NCBI RefSeq assembly: GCF_001439925.1
Contig: NZ_LMBV01000016.1
Span: 19,965-83,964, forward strand
Source of the DNA: Peribacillus muralis
GTDB lineage: Bacteria; Bacillota; Bacilli; Bacillales; DSM-1321
Length of the DNA: 64,000 nucleotides
Direction: 5' to 3'
The notes under the pieces are model-generated. The model was not told where the DNA came from and searched no databases. It saw only the letters and a list, made by a program, of their open reading frames with translations. Position 1 is the first letter of the stretch, and every line of letters begins with the position of its first letter. The position numbers and the translations under genes were made by a program. Positions 8,624 to 18,687 of this stretch are shown one piece after another.

Positions 8624-9565
8624 ATGAGCAGGGAACCTGTTGTACTTCCGAATGCTAAAGTGAAAGTCGGCACGCAAAAGAAAAGTAGACTAAGTATGCG
8701 ACATGTGGCACCGTGGTTCTTTTTAATACCATCACTTTTAATTTTGGGAACATTCCTCATCATACCAATCTTAGAAGCCTTTCAATGGAGTTTATTGGAC
8801 TATAAAATCATTGCGGGTACTGGTGAATTCGTTGGATTAAGTAACTTTAAAGAGATTTTTACGGATGCTAATTTTTGGTTGGCGTTATTGAACACGTTCA
8901 TTTTCTTAATCATCGTGCTGCCACTGAATGTCTTTTTACCAATGATTTTGGCGGTTTTGGTGAACCAAAAGATCAGGGGTGTTTCCACGTTCCGCATTCT
9001 CTACTATTTGCCCGTTGTAACACCAATGGTTGTAGCGGCATTAATGTGGAAAATGCTGTACTCACAAAGTGGAATCATTTCAGGGATTTTAGTAAAGCTA
9101 GGTCTCTTTGATTCTCCAACAAACCTACTCATTCAATCTTCCACAGCGTTATTCGCGGTATCGATGATCACAGTTTGGAAAGGGCTTGGATATTATATGA
9201 TCATCTATTTAGCAGGTCTGCAATCCATCCCAAAGGATGTGTATGAATCTGCCAGTATCGATGGTGCTTCCGTATTCCAACAATTTAGGAATATTACCAT
9301 TCCCATGCTTGCACCGTCTGTTACATTGGTATCTGTCATGACAATTATCGCCGGTATGAAGGTGTTTGAAGAAATCGCCTTAACCACAGGTGGCGGACCT
9401 TCTGGTGCGACGACCACTCTTGTTATGTATATATACAAAAAATTCATGAATTTGGATGTTAGCATCGCTTCGGCAGCAGGAATAGTCTTATTAGTTCTCG
9501 CTATTGGTGCATCCTTGCTTCAAATGAAATTAACTAGTAGCCGCGAAGATGATTTAAGAGCGTAA
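8624..9565 (+). CDS. Sugar ABC transporter permease (MalF/UgpA type)
   Basis: 313-residue inner-membrane subunit with six main transmembrane segments after a basic N-terminus. The EAA loop that docks the ATPase is visible as ESASIDGASVFQQFRNITIP at about residues 206-225. Family knowledge makes it one half of the translocation channel for an oligosaccharide. AAGGAGAGAG just upstream of 8624 is the ribosome site. It follows the binding protein across the internal hairpin and precedes the second permease by 16 bp. Confidence 0.92.
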   Translation: MSREPVVLPNAKVKVGTQKKSRLSMRHVAPWFFLIPSLLILGTFLIIPILEAFQWSLLDYKIIAGTGEFVGLSNFKEIFTDANFWLALLNTFIFLIIVLPLNVFLPMILAVLVNQKIRGVSTFRILYYLPVVTPMVVAALMWKMLYSQSGIISGILVKLGLFDSPTNLLIQSSTALFAVSMITVWKGLGYYMIIYLAGLQSIPKDVYESASIDGASVFQQFRNITIPMLAPSVTLVSVMTIIAGMKVFEEIALTTGGGPSGATTTLVMYIYKKFMNLDVSIASAAGIVLLVLAIGASLLQMKLTSSREDDLRA

Positions 9566-9581
9566 ATAGATAGGAGAGAAC

Positions 9582-10409
9582 ATGATGAAATCGAAGCAAT
9601 TCAATCAAAGAATGTGGCTCTATACTCTAATGATCTTTATCACGATTATCACTGTAGGTCCTTTTTTGATTACCTTGTTCATGTCATTAAAAGCAGCAAA
9701 TGAAGGGATTTACAGCAGTATACTTCCAGCTTCCCCTACTCTAGAAAACTTCGTAACCGCTTTTGATAAAGCCAATTTCGGTATGTATTTTTTAAACACC
9801 CTGGTGGTAACGGTAATAGCGATTCCACTAAATTTATTATTTTGCAGTTTGGCTGCCTACCCGCTAGCGCGTATGGACTTTAGGGGAAGAAGTGTTGTTT
9901 TGGCGGTAATCATTTCCACGATGATGGTGCCTTTTCAACTGTATATGGCGCCTTTATTCCAACTTGCCGGTAGCCTTGGCTTACAAAATACACATATTGG
10001 CTTGGTCGTCATGCAAGTATCAACGGCCTTTGGTATATTCTTGATGCGCCAAGCCTTTTTAAGAATCCCTAAAGAGCTTGAAGAGTCAGCCTATCTGGAC
10101 GGTGCGAATAAATTTAAAGTGTGGTATTTAGTTGCTTTACCGCTAGTGAAACCTACTTTGGTTACACTTGCCATCTTCACCTTCATGGGTACGTGGGGGG
10201 ATTATTTATGGCCACTGCTTAACTCCACTGAAAGCAGCATGTATACCTTGTCGATTGGTTTAGCTCAGCTTTCACAAAATTTCGATGGCTCCAATTTGAA
10301 ATTAATAAGTGCGGCTTCGATATTAACGACAATCCCTACTTTATTAATTTTTATCTGGCTGCAAAAATACTTTATTTCCGGGGCAACGGACGGCGCGGTA
10401 AAAGGATAA
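9582..10409 (+). CDS. Sugar ABC transporter permease (MalG/UgpE type)
   Basis: 275-residue inner-membrane subunit pairing with the permease before it. Six transmembrane segments; the EAA loop reads EESAYLDGANKFKVWYLVAL at about residues 167-186. TAGGAGAGAA gives the ribosome site, with two adjacent ATG codons at 9582 and 9585. After its stop there are 100 bp before the oxidoreductase gene, with no clear terminator, so co-transcription is likely. Confidence 0.92.
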   Translation: MMKSKQFNQRMWLYTLMIFITIITVGPFLITLFMSLKAANEGIYSSILPASPTLENFVTAFDKANFGMYFLNTLVVTVIAIPLNLLFCSLAAYPLARMDFRGRSVVLAVIISTMMVPFQLYMAPLFQLAGSLGLQNTHIGLVVMQVSTAFGIFLMRQAFLRIPKELEESAYLDGANKFKVWYLVALPLVKPTLVTLAIFTFMGTWGDYLWPLLNSTESSMYTLSIGLAQLSQNFDGSNLKLISAASILTTIPTLLIFIWLQKYFISGATDGAVKG

Positions 10410-10510
10410 AGAAGCAATGATTTAAAAGAGAAGTTGAATTATGTGAAAAAAACGTCAAGCATTCTAACTGAAAATTTTTGTTTAAGTAAATCCACGAATG
10501 GAAGAGGGGA

Positions 10511-11869
10511 ATGAAGGTGCGTACAATCTCTTTTTTTGGTCGGGAATTGCCGGTTATTTGGGATATTGATTGCGTTGTGGTTGGAGGAGGAACAGGCGGG
10601 GCGGCAACAGCGATCGCCGCTTTAGAAGAAGGCATTGGGACACTTGTCATAGAGAAAACGATTTCTTTAGGAGGTACTCAAACGAATGCGTTAGTTTCTC
10701 CGATGATGCCGACTTACGTAAACGGACAGCGTGTGAATCAATTGATCATCGAACGGTTACATAAAGAGCAAATCGATACGTTTGATGGGACCACTGCCTG
10801 TAGTTGGTTTAACGTTGAAACGTTAAGCTATGTATTGGAGCGGTTGATTATTGAGCGTGGTGGGCATCTATTATATGATGCCAATTATGTAGATTGTCTA
10901 AAAGAAGGCAAACAAATTACCCATATCATCGTAAACACATGCAACGGACTAGTTGCGATCAAAGGAAAGACATTTGTCGATGCAACAGCAGATGCCGTTC
11001 TGTCAAGAACAGCTGCAGTCCCTGTTGAATCTGGCAACCAAGACGGGCAAAACCAGCAAATTTCGTTCCGCTTCGAAATGGGTGGCATCGATATAGCGTC
11101 TTTGCGGGAATTTATCTTATCTCGAAACGAAACGTTTTGCAAAATTGAGAACCCGAAGTTCTTCGAGATTGTAATGGTTCCAGGAAAAGGTCATGTGTTA
11201 GAACCATTTTTTCAAAAAGGCTTACAAAATGGAGATTTACAGGAAGAAGATTTGCGTTATTTTCAAGCATTCACTCAACCTGGAAAACCTACAGTCATGT
11301 CTTTTAATTGCCCTCATATCCCTGATATTTATCAAACGACAGATCCTGTTCTTCGTTCAGAAGCAGTTACGAAAGGGCGTATGATGATTCGCAGATTATC
11401 AAACTTCTTAATGAATTATATCCCAGGATTTAAGCATGCTTTCTTATTAAAGGAAGCAACGCAACTTGGCATTCGCGAATCGTACCGAATTATCGGGCAA
11501 TACGTATTAACGGAAAAGGACTATGTGAACCGCGCTCGATTTAATGACGGAATTGCTCGGGGCGATTGGTATATCGACGTGCATAGCGTCAGTAAAGTAA
11601 GTGTGGAAGAAGCTCGGTTGTCTCGTGGTGAGTATTATGAAATACCATACAGGTCATTGATTACCCATGAAGTGAGTAACTTAATCATTGTCGGCCGTCA
11701 TGTTTCAAGCACATTTCTCATGCAGGCATCCTTACGTATCCAGCCGACCATTCGGGATATGGCGCAAGCAGCAGGGCTCGCATGCGCTTATTCAATTAAA
11801 CATCATATAGAGCTCAATAAAATCGATGGTGCGCTTCTTAAGCAACAGCTCGTTGTAATGGGGGAGTAA
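10511..11869 (+). CDS. FAD-dependent oxidoreductase (FAD_oxidored family)
   Basis: 452-residue flavoprotein. The dinucleotide-binding motif VVGGGTGGAATAIAALEEG begins near residue 23 and the second half of the fold ends with RIQPTIRDMAQAAGLAC. Members of this family sit in many polysaccharide-use loci of Bacteria, but their reaction is poorly known; oxidation or reduction of a sugar unit is the natural guess here. There is no signal peptide, so it acts in the cytoplasm after import. Its stop is two bases before the alpha-mannosidase start, indicating tight coupling. GAGGGG precedes the ATG at 10511. Confidence 0.8.
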   Translation: MKVRTISFFGRELPVIWDIDCVVVGGGTGGAATAIAALEEGIGTLVIEKTISLGGTQTNALVSPMMPTYVNGQRVNQLIIERLHKEQIDTFDGTTACSWFNVETLSYVLERLIIERGGHLLYDANYVDCLKEGKQITHIIVNTCNGLVAIKGKTFVDATADAVLSRTAAVPVESGNQDGQNQQISFRFEMGGIDIASLREFILSRNETFCKIENPKFFEIVMVPGKGHVLEPFFQKGLQNGDLQEEDLRYFQAFTQPGKPTVMSFNCPHIPDIYQTTDPVLRSEAVTKGRMMIRRLSNFLMNYIPGFKHAFLLKEATQLGIRESYRIIGQYVLTEKDYVNRARFNDGIARGDWYIDVHSVSKVSVEEARLSRGEYYEIPYRSLITHEVSNLIIVGRHVSSTFLMQASLRIQPTIRDMAQAAGLACAYSIKHHIELNKIDGALLKQQLVVMGE

Positions 11870-11871
11870 AT

Positions 11872-14418
11872 ATGAAAAACATTAAAGAGGTACATGTGTT
11901 AAATCATACACATTGGGATCGTGAATGGTATGAAACGTTTGAAGAATTCCGTTATAAATTGCGAAACGGGCTACGTTATGTCCAGGGTTTATTGGATTCA
12001 GGAAATCTTGATAATTTTTTTCTGGATGGGCAAACGATCGTTTTAGATGACTATCGAGACATTGTAAGCCAAGATGAATATGAGCGTCTTGTATCATTCA
12101 TTAAAGAAGGGAAGATTGAAGTCGGGCCGTGGTACTTGTTAGCTGATGAGTTTCTCGTTTCCGGTGAATCGATCTTAAAGAACTTAGAAATTGGCATCAA
12201 AAAATCAAAGGCCTATCAATCTGCCTATAATATTGGATATTTGCCAGATACGTTTGGCCATAACAGCCAAATGCCCCAAATTTTCCGTGGATACAATATT
12301 GATACGGCCATCGTTTGGCGAGGGGCCATTTCAAGTACATTCGAAAATGCGTGGGAAGGTGCAGATGGAAGTAAGGTCTTTACATTTGTGTTGCCTCTTT
12401 TTGAAGGATATTATCAAACATTTTTAAAGCATGATGATTATGTTGAAAAGACCAAAACATACTTAGAAAGCAACTCGCCATATTTGACGTATGGACATGC
12501 ATTAGTCATGAACGGAGCCGATCATACGTATACTTGTCCTGATATAAATGAACGGATCAATACATTAAATGACCGTAATAATGAAATTGAATTTAAGCAA
12601 TCATTAATGTCTGATTATGTGCAATCATTCGCAGGAAAAGAACCGGTAGAAACAATCGTTGGTGAGCAACGCGACCCTTCTAAAATCTTTATTTTACCTG
12701 GGGTGTATTCAACACGTTCTTATCTAAAAAACCAAAATCAAATGTGTGAGGATCAAGCCATCGGTACAATGGAAGCACTGAATGTTTGGACAAACGGGAA
12801 TACGAATTCAGCTCCATTCATCGAACATGTGTGGAAACTCATTTTGCAAAACCAGCCACATGATAGTATTTGTGGTTGTAGTGTAGATGAAGTTCATGCT
12901 GAGATGGAAACGAGGACACAAAAAGTATTAAGTGCGATTCGTCAATTTTCAAAAGACACATTGAATAATGAATATCCTTTTGAATTCTTGCAGGAAAATA
13001 TAGAAAATGACTATCTTTATGTAATGAATAACACACCAATTGCAGACATCTATCCTGTGAAAACCGAGATCCTCATTCCAGCGGCTCTCGATCTAGGTGG
13101 AATCACCCTCATGTACGATTCAGAAGAAATAGCGTTTGATCTTATAAAAAAAGAAAAACGGGAAGTGTTTTTACGCCATATTTTAGCTGAACCTCATTAT
13201 GCTGAATACGCAATATATGATGTCTCTTTCGTCTTACCCTTTGATGGAGTGGGGACAAAAAGAATTCGGATTGAGCGGGTTTGCATGGAAGCCGAGGTAA
13301 TCAAAATTGTGGATGATAGTGGAATTGACAATGAATTTTATCGTATTCAATGCAGCGATAATGGATTAATCATAACAGATATAGAAACTAATAAAGTTTA
13401 TGAAAATCAGCATCAATTTCTTTCCTCGTTAGATGCGGGAGATGCGTATAACTATTCTCCGCCTGTCAATGATCCATACAGCCTGGCGATAGTAAGTGGC
13501 GTTAGCGATATTGAAAAAGGGAAATCATATCAATCCATGACGCTTCATTATGAAATGAAGTTACCAGCTTCCTTGAATGAAAATCGAACAGGTCCAAGCG
13601 AAGAATATGTTGTCAATAAGATGACGACGACAATTACACTTCATCAAGGTAGACGATTTATATCATTCAAAACCAAAATCCATAATCAGGCAAAAGACCA
13701 AAAGCTACGAATTGGTTTTGCAACACCAAAAGCAGATGAAAGCTATGGGGATACCGCTTTTGATTTAGTAAAACGGCATACAATTAGGGAAAAGCTATGG
13801 GATATGCCTAAAAATAAAGAAGCGGTCATGAACCAATACCCAACCTATTCAACTGTATTGGCAATGGAGCATCAACTTGTGCATAGGGGCCTGCAAGAGT
13901 ATGAAGTGGACCATTTTCAAGGAAATGATTTCATATTCCTAACGATGGTAAGAAGTGTTGGTTGGTTATCAAGACGAGATTTGCGTACCCGTGGAAATGG
14001 TGCAGCACCTGGCTTTGAAACACCAGGAGCTCAGTGTTTAGGAACGTACGAATTTGAGTATGGCCTAGTTCTAGGAAGTAGTCATCAGTCATTGAATACT
14101 GCAAAAGTGATGAGGCAGCAAATCTTAACCCAACAATCTTATCTTTTGAAAGAGGAACAAAAGTTGTTCAATCAATCTTCATCGACAATTGCATTCTCTT
14201 CATTCATTCAAAAAGAGAAGGATTCATTTGATATTCGAATGTTCAATCCAACTAACGAAAAGCAGTTTACACAATTAAAGCTTGGTTTTGAACCAACTAC
14301 CATTTATGAAGTTGATTTTTCCGGGACAATAATTGAAAAATATGAAGCATCATCACAAATAACGATTGCATTCAATCCTAAACAAATAAAAACGATTCGC
14401 GTGAAAAGGAAAGAGTAG
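11872..14418 (+). CDS. Glycoside hydrolase family 38 alpha-mannosidase
   Basis: 848-residue cytoplasmic enzyme. The zinc-binding N-terminal motif HTHWDREWYETFEEF is at residues 12-26, the nucleophile Asp lies in YLPDTFGHNSQMPQ near residue 125, and the second metal/active-site segment QPHDSICGCSVDEVH is near residue 333. The C-terminal half is the beta-rich domain of GH38. Length fits bacterial GH38 enzymes such as MngB (about 850-880). It should remove terminal alpha-mannose, or a modified mannose, from the imported oligosaccharide. The start is two bases after the oxidoreductase stop. A kinase-regulator fusion follows after 45 bp. Confidence 0.93.
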   Translation: MKNIKEVHVLNHTHWDREWYETFEEFRYKLRNGLRYVQGLLDSGNLDNFFLDGQTIVLDDYRDIVSQDEYERLVSFIKEGKIEVGPWYLLADEFLVSGESILKNLEIGIKKSKAYQSAYNIGYLPDTFGHNSQMPQIFRGYNIDTAIVWRGAISSTFENAWEGADGSKVFTFVLPLFEGYYQTFLKHDDYVEKTKTYLESNSPYLTYGHALVMNGADHTYTCPDINERINTLNDRNNEIEFKQSLMSDYVQSFAGKEPVETIVGEQRDPSKIFILPGVYSTRSYLKNQNQMCEDQAIGTMEALNVWTNGNTNSAPFIEHVWKLILQNQPHDSICGCSVDEVHAEMETRTQKVLSAIRQFSKDTLNNEYPFEFLQENIENDYLYVMNNTPIADIYPVKTEILIPAALDLGGITLMYDSEEIAFDLIKKEKREVFLRHILAEPHYAEYAIYDVSFVLPFDGVGTKRIRIERVCMEAEVIKIVDDSGIDNEFYRIQCSDNGLIITDIETNKVYENQHQFLSSLDAGDAYNYSPPVNDPYSLAIVSGVSDIEKGKSYQSMTLHYEMKLPASLNENRTGPSEEYVVNKMTTTITLHQGRRFISFKTKIHNQAKDQKLRIGFATPKADESYGDTAFDLVKRHTIREKLWDMPKNKEAVMNQYPTYSTVLAMEHQLVHRGLQEYEVDHFQGNDFIFLTMVRSVGWLSRRDLRTRGNGAAPGFETPGAQCLGTYEFEYGLVLGSSHQSLNTAKVMRQQILTQQSYLLKEEQKLFNQSSSTIAFSSFIQKEKDSFDIRMFNPTNEKQFTQLKLGFEPTTIYEVDFSGTIIEKYEASSQITIAFNPKQIKTIRVKRKE

Positions 14419-14463
14419 TAACAAATAACGTTTGCTCTTTTCTTGGAAATGAAGGTGAGAATT

Positions 14464-16143
14464 ATGAGGAGATTTTTAGCATTTGATATCGGGGGAACAT
14501 TACTCAAATATGGTGTGCTAACTGAAGAAGGAACATTTGTAGAGAAATGCGAATGCTTAACTGAAGCGCACTTGGGCGGACCAGCGATTCTCGATAAGGT
14601 AAAACAATTAGGGAAAACCTTAATTGATCAGCATACGATTAGTGGTATTTGTATTAGCACTGCCGGCCAAGTAGATTCAAATAAAGGAGAGATTTTATAT
14701 GCATCTTCCTTTATTCCGGATTACACCGGTACGCCGTTAAAAAAAGAGTTAGAAACATTTTTTCATTTACCAGTGGAAGTTGAAAATGACGTAAACTGCG
14801 CAGGGTTAGCGGAGTCGTGGATTGGTACCGGCAGGGATGCGAAAAGTTTGTTTTGTCTAACGATCGGAACCGGCATCGGTGGCAGTTATATCATAGACAA
14901 TAAATTGCACGCTGGACACAGCTTTAGTGCAGGGGAAATCGGTTATATCCCGATAGAAGGAAGTCAATTTCAAGATTTAGCTTCAACAAGGATATTGGTA
15001 AGAAATGTTGCTAAGCGTAAGGGAATTCCTGAAAGTGAGATTGATGGGAAAGAAATTTTCGCTTCTGCAAAGATGGGTGATGAGATTTGCATTCAGGAAA
15101 TCAATCGTCTCGTTTACTATTTGGCTAAAGGAATAACAACCATCGCTTATATGATGAATCCAGAAATGATCATAATTGGCGGTGGTATCACAGCTCAAAA
15201 AGAGTATTTATATCCGCTCATTATGGCACAGCTGGAAAAAGACATCATGCCTGCTGTGTTAGATAAAGTGCAAATTGAAATAGCCCGGAATCTTAATGAT
15301 GCAGGGATGATCGGAGCGCTTCGTCACTTTTTGCTCCAAGAGTCGTTAAAGCCGTTAAAAAGCATCACGACGATTATTGAGTCGAATACACATAAATTAA
15401 CGAAACACGAGCAAAACATTGCCAAGTTCATCATTTTGAATTTAGAAAGCATGCCAAACAAGACGATATCCGAAATGTCACGTCAATTAAATTTATCAGA
15501 GGCGACGATTACAAGGTTTTGCAAGAAGCTAGAAATCGGATCTTACAACAAGCTACGATTAATGGCCAAAGAAGCTATTGTGAGCACCAGATTATATGAC
15601 CAATCAGAAAACACGAGCTTGAGTTCAGTAAAACAGGCTTATACGAAAATGTTCAACAAATTCGATACGCTCAATGAGTTAGATGATATTCAACAATTTA
15701 AAGATCGATTAGTATCGGCAAAGAAAGTTTTTTTATACGGGGCAGGGGAAATGACCTTTGTAGCCAATCAATTAAAATATAAGTTATTGAAACTTGGTAT
15801 GGAAGCAGACGCATTCTCCGATCACTATCAAATGGAAATATCTACGCACGTACTTGATCGAGAAACGGTTGTAATCGGTCTAAGTACATCAGGATATGAT
15901 GCCCATATAGTAAACATGATGGAAAGAGCTAAAAGTATTGGCTCAACAACGATCGGAATTACGAGTCAACAAGACTCCCCTGTAGCCCTTGTTTCTGATA
16001 TTCACTTGCTCGTACCTACCACTGATGAAATAGAAGGATATAGTAATTCAGCTAGTGAAGTGTGTGCATTTTACTTATTGGATGTCCTGTTAAAAGAAAT
16101 TCAAAGTACCGGTGAAGTGATCAGCAAAAAAAATATTATGTAA
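14464..16143 (+). CDS. ROK-family sugar kinase fused to RpiR/SIS transcriptional regulator
   Basis: 559-residue two-part protein. Residues 1-295 are a ROK kinase: phosphate loop FDIGGTLLKYG, ENDVNCAGLAESW with the likely base Asp, then LTIGTGIGGSY. The CxCGxxGCxE zinc motif of many ROK proteins is absent. Residues about 300-375 are an RpiR-type helix-turn-helix (MSRQLNLSEATITRFCKKL), and about 420-545 a SIS phosphosugar-binding domain (FLYGAGEMTF, GLSTSGYD). Kinase and regulator are normally separate genes. The fusion suggests that the sugar phosphate made by the first half is read by the second half to control this operon. GAAGGTGAG sets ATG 14464. The linker at 296-305 shows no stop or frameshift. 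Confidence 0.9.
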   Translation: MRRFLAFDIGGTLLKYGVLTEEGTFVEKCECLTEAHLGGPAILDKVKQLGKTLIDQHTISGICISTAGQVDSNKGEILYASSFIPDYTGTPLKKELETFFHLPVEVENDVNCAGLAESWIGTGRDAKSLFCLTIGTGIGGSYIIDNKLHAGHSFSAGEIGYIPIEGSQFQDLASTRILVRNVAKRKGIPESEIDGKEIFASAKMGDEICIQEINRLVYYLAKGITTIAYMMNPEMIIIGGGITAQKEYLYPLIMAQLEKDIMPAVLDKVQIEIARNLNDAGMIGALRHFLLQESLKPLKSITTIIESNTHKLTKHEQNIAKFIILNLESMPNKTISEMSRQLNLSEATITRFCKKLEIGSYNKLRLMAKEAIVSTRLYDQSENTSLSSVKQAYTKMFNKFDTLNELDDIQQFKDRLVSAKKVFLYGAGEMTFVANQLKYKLLKLGMEADAFSDHYQMEISTHVLDRETVVIGLSTSGYDAHIVNMMERAKSIGSTTIGITSQQDSPVALVSDIHLLVPTTDEIEGYSNSASEVCAFYLLDVLLKEIQSTGEVISKKNIM

Positions 16144-16178
16144 AAGAGTTCAGAAATTAAGCGCATGGAGGAATCACG

Positions 16179-17147
16179 ATGAATCTCATGGATTTATCAC
16201 TTGAGCAACTGCAAACGTATCAACCTGAACAAACAAAGAAAAAAGATTTTGAACAGTTTTGGAATGATCGGAAGAATGAAAGTGCCCTTCAAGGTTTAAA
16301 TATCATTATAGAACCAGTTTCGTATTATGTCCCAGGCGTTGAACGCTATTACGTTACCTTTAATGGATTTAGAAATTCACGTATACAGGCAACCTATTTA
16401 AAACCTGAGAAAGATGTTTATCCAAAATCGCCTGCAGTTGTAATCTTTCACGGATATAATTGGAACAATCTTCAGCCGCATTACGCATTCAAATATTTAA
16501 TCCAAGGCATTCCCGTGATGTTAGTCGATGTCAGAGGGCAAAATGTTCATTCACCCGATCATAATCAATATAAAAATGGAGGTTCCTCTGGTTGGATGAC
16601 ACTTGGAATTACAGATCCGGATAACTATTACTTTAGTTATGTGTATATGGATTGTTATAGAAGCGTTGATGTTATCAGGGAATTATCAGGAAAGACGGAT
16701 GTTTTTGTAGAGGGAGGAAGTCAGGGGGGCGCTCTAGCAGTTGCGACAGCTGCCTTGCAGGATGGCATATCGTACCTATTGGCTGATGTTCCTTTTCTTA
16801 CACATTTTAAACGATCCATAGAAGTATCAACAGAAGGGCCTTATAACGAAATATATCACTATTTTAAACTGCATGATCCTTTACAAAAAAACCGCTCAGC
16901 CATTTTTGACACTTTAAGCTATGTGGATTGTATGAATCTAGCGAGTCTTGTTTCGTGCCCTTCGTTTATAGGTGTAGGATTAGAGGATAATGTGTGCCCG
17001 CCCTCTAGTGGATTTGCCTTATATCACCATTTAGGCGGTGAGAAGCAAATTCAAGAATATCCAGAATTTGGACACGAGTTACCAGCTGTACACGAAGAAA
17101 AGAAACTTCAATTTATCGCTTCAAGAAAGAAGTTTAAAAAGGAGTAA
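16179..17147 (+). CDS. CE7 carbohydrate acetyl esterase (acetyl xylan esterase / cephalosporin-C deacetylase type)
   Basis: 322-residue alpha/beta hydrolase of carbohydrate esterase family 7. The nucleophile Ser is in GGSQGGALAVATAAL near residue 182, the acid Asp in GLEDNVCPPS near 270, and the His in FGHELPAVHEEKK near 300; FHGYNWN forms the oxyanion region and RGQ(N) follows. The CE7 length of ~320 residues matches. No signal peptide is seen, so it deacetylates imported oligosaccharides in the cytoplasm. It is preceded by a ribosome site (ATGGAGGAATC) and ends five bases before the DUF4127 gene. Confidence 0.92.
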   Translation: MNLMDLSLEQLQTYQPEQTKKKDFEQFWNDRKNESALQGLNIIIEPVSYYVPGVERYYVTFNGFRNSRIQATYLKPEKDVYPKSPAVVIFHGYNWNNLQPHYAFKYLIQGIPVMLVDVRGQNVHSPDHNQYKNGGSSGWMTLGITDPDNYYFSYVYMDCYRSVDVIRELSGKTDVFVEGGSQGGALAVATAALQDGISYLLADVPFLTHFKRSIEVSTEGPYNEIYHYFKLHDPLQKNRSAIFDTLSYVDCMNLASLVSCPSFIGVGLEDNVCPPSSGFALYHHLGGEKQIQEYPEFGHELPAVHEEKKLQFIASRKKFKKE

Positions 17148-17151
17148 TCGC

Positions 17152-18687
17152 ATGAAAATTGTCTACGTACCCATTGATGAGCGACCATGTAATGTTGATT
17201 ACATAAAAAATATTGCCCGTTCTTCATCAAATATGGAAGTAATTCTCCCAAGTGAAGAATTACTCGGGGCCAAAAAAGTTGCAGCTAATACGGGCCAGTT
17301 ATGGAATTGGTTAAATAAAGCTGCGAGTAACGCAGATGCTATGATTTTAAGCATCGATATGTTGGTGTATGGCGGTTTACTGCCTTCCCGTTTGCATGAT
17401 TTATCAATAGATACTGTGACAATGTGGATGGAAAGATTGCGTACCCTTCATAAAGCATATCCTAACGTGCCCATTTATGCCTCCAATTTAATCATGCGCA
17501 CACCCAAATATAGCTCAAGTGATGAAGAACCAGACTATTATGAACAGTGGGGCCGTGAAATATTCATGCGTGCCTACTTATTAGATAAAAAAAATCGTGA
17601 GAAGTTGTCTGAAGATGAACAGGCACAGCTACAAGAGATTGTATCCTTGTTGCCCAAGTCATACATACAAGACTATGAATCTAGACGAGCATTCAATTCG
17701 CTAATAAACACGAGTCTGTTAGAGCTTGTCAAAGAAGGTGTGATTAAATTCTTATCGATTCCTCAGGATGATAGCGCGGAATATGGTTACACGGCAATGG
17801 ACCAAAAGAAGGTTGTAGAGAAGCTAGAGCAATTACGCTTGTATAAGCAAGTGCATATATATCCTGGAGCGGACGAAGTAGGAGCGACTTTATTGGCTCG
17901 TGTATATAATGAATGGATGGGCAAAAGGCCAAGGATTTATCCGATTTGGAGTAGTACGCTTGGGCCCCAATTGATTCCTATGTATGAGGATCGCCCTTAC
18001 GCTGAAAGTTTAAAGTCACATGTATTAGCGGCAGGCTGTCAATTAGTAACGAGCGCTGATGATGCAGATTTAATTCTTGCTTATAATACTCCAGGTCGTG
18101 TTATGCAAGAGGCGTGGGATCAACATAAAAAAGATATTACATACACAAGTTTTCGTAATATGTTAACCTTTGTTGATTCTATCAGAACGTTTATAGAATC
18201 CGGCAAAAAGGTGGTGGTTGCCGATGCTGCCTATGCGAACGGGGGAGATCGGGAATTAATTACACTTTTGGATGAAGAACGAATACTGGATAAATTGGTG
18301 TCCTATAAAGGATGGAATACGAATTGTAACACACTGGGTACAACCATTTGTCAAGGGGTTGTTGCTCTAAATGGCAAGGTGGACATCATCCAGGAAAATA
18401 TCATTTATCATCTACTAGATGACTATTTTTATCAAACGGAAGTGAGAATGGATATGGTAACCAATTTTCTACCCAATCATAATCTAACGTACTTTAATCT
18501 GAACAATGAAGCGGGAGTTGTAAACAGAGAGAGAGATGTTCGATTAATGAGGCGTTACCATGACATGATTTTACATAGTTTTAATGGCATGAAACTTGAA
18601 ACAATCAGCACCTTTGCGCCTTGGAATCGAATGTTTGAATGTGGAATGACCTTACAAATTGATAAGAGAGGGGGAGGAACATGTTAA
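17152..18687 (+). CDS. DUF4127 family protein
   Basis: 511-residue cytoplasmic protein. The N-terminus MKIVYVPIDERPCNVDY is the hallmark of the DUF4127 family, whose function I do not know. Other conserved-looking segments are SIDMLVYGGLLPSRLHD, IPQDDSAEYGYTAMDQ and YPGADEVGATLLARV. Several Asp/Glu-rich loops (PIDERP, PQDDS, PGADEV) could form an active site. AAGGAG at 17139-17144 sets the ATG at 17152; a longer frame back to 17038 overlaps the esterase and is rejected. The 3' end overlaps nanE by seven bases. Sitting between a sugar esterase and an amino-sugar epimerase it is most likely a new glycan-processing enzyme. Confidence 0.85.
   Translation: MKIVYVPIDERPCNVDYIKNIARSSSNMEVILPSEELLGAKKVAANTGQLWNWLNKAASNADAMILSIDMLVYGGLLPSRLHDLSIDTVTMWMERLRTLHKAYPNVPIYASNLIMRTPKYSSSDEEPDYYEQWGREIFMRAYLLDKKNREKLSEDEQAQLQEIVSLLPKSYIQDYESRRAFNSLINTSLLELVKEGVIKFLSIPQDDSAEYGYTAMDQKKVVEKLEQLRLYKQVHIYPGADEVGATLLARVYNEWMGKRPRIYPIWSSTLGPQLIPMYEDRPYAESLKSHVLAAGCQLVTSADDADLILAYNTPGRVMQEAWDQHKKDITYTSFRNMLTFVDSIRTFIESGKKVVVADAAYANGGDRELITLLDEERILDKLVSYKGWNTNCNTLGTTICQGVVALNGKVDIIQENIIYHLLDDYFYQTEVRMDMVTNFLPNHNLTYFNLNNEAGVVNRERDVRLMRRYHDMILHSFNGMKLETISTFAPWNRMFECGMTLQIDKRGGGTC

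Noticed and set aside
17038-17151. Longer start of the DUF4127 gene
   Set aside because: It overlaps the esterase end by 110 bp and has no ribosome site; ATG 17152 has AAGGAG.
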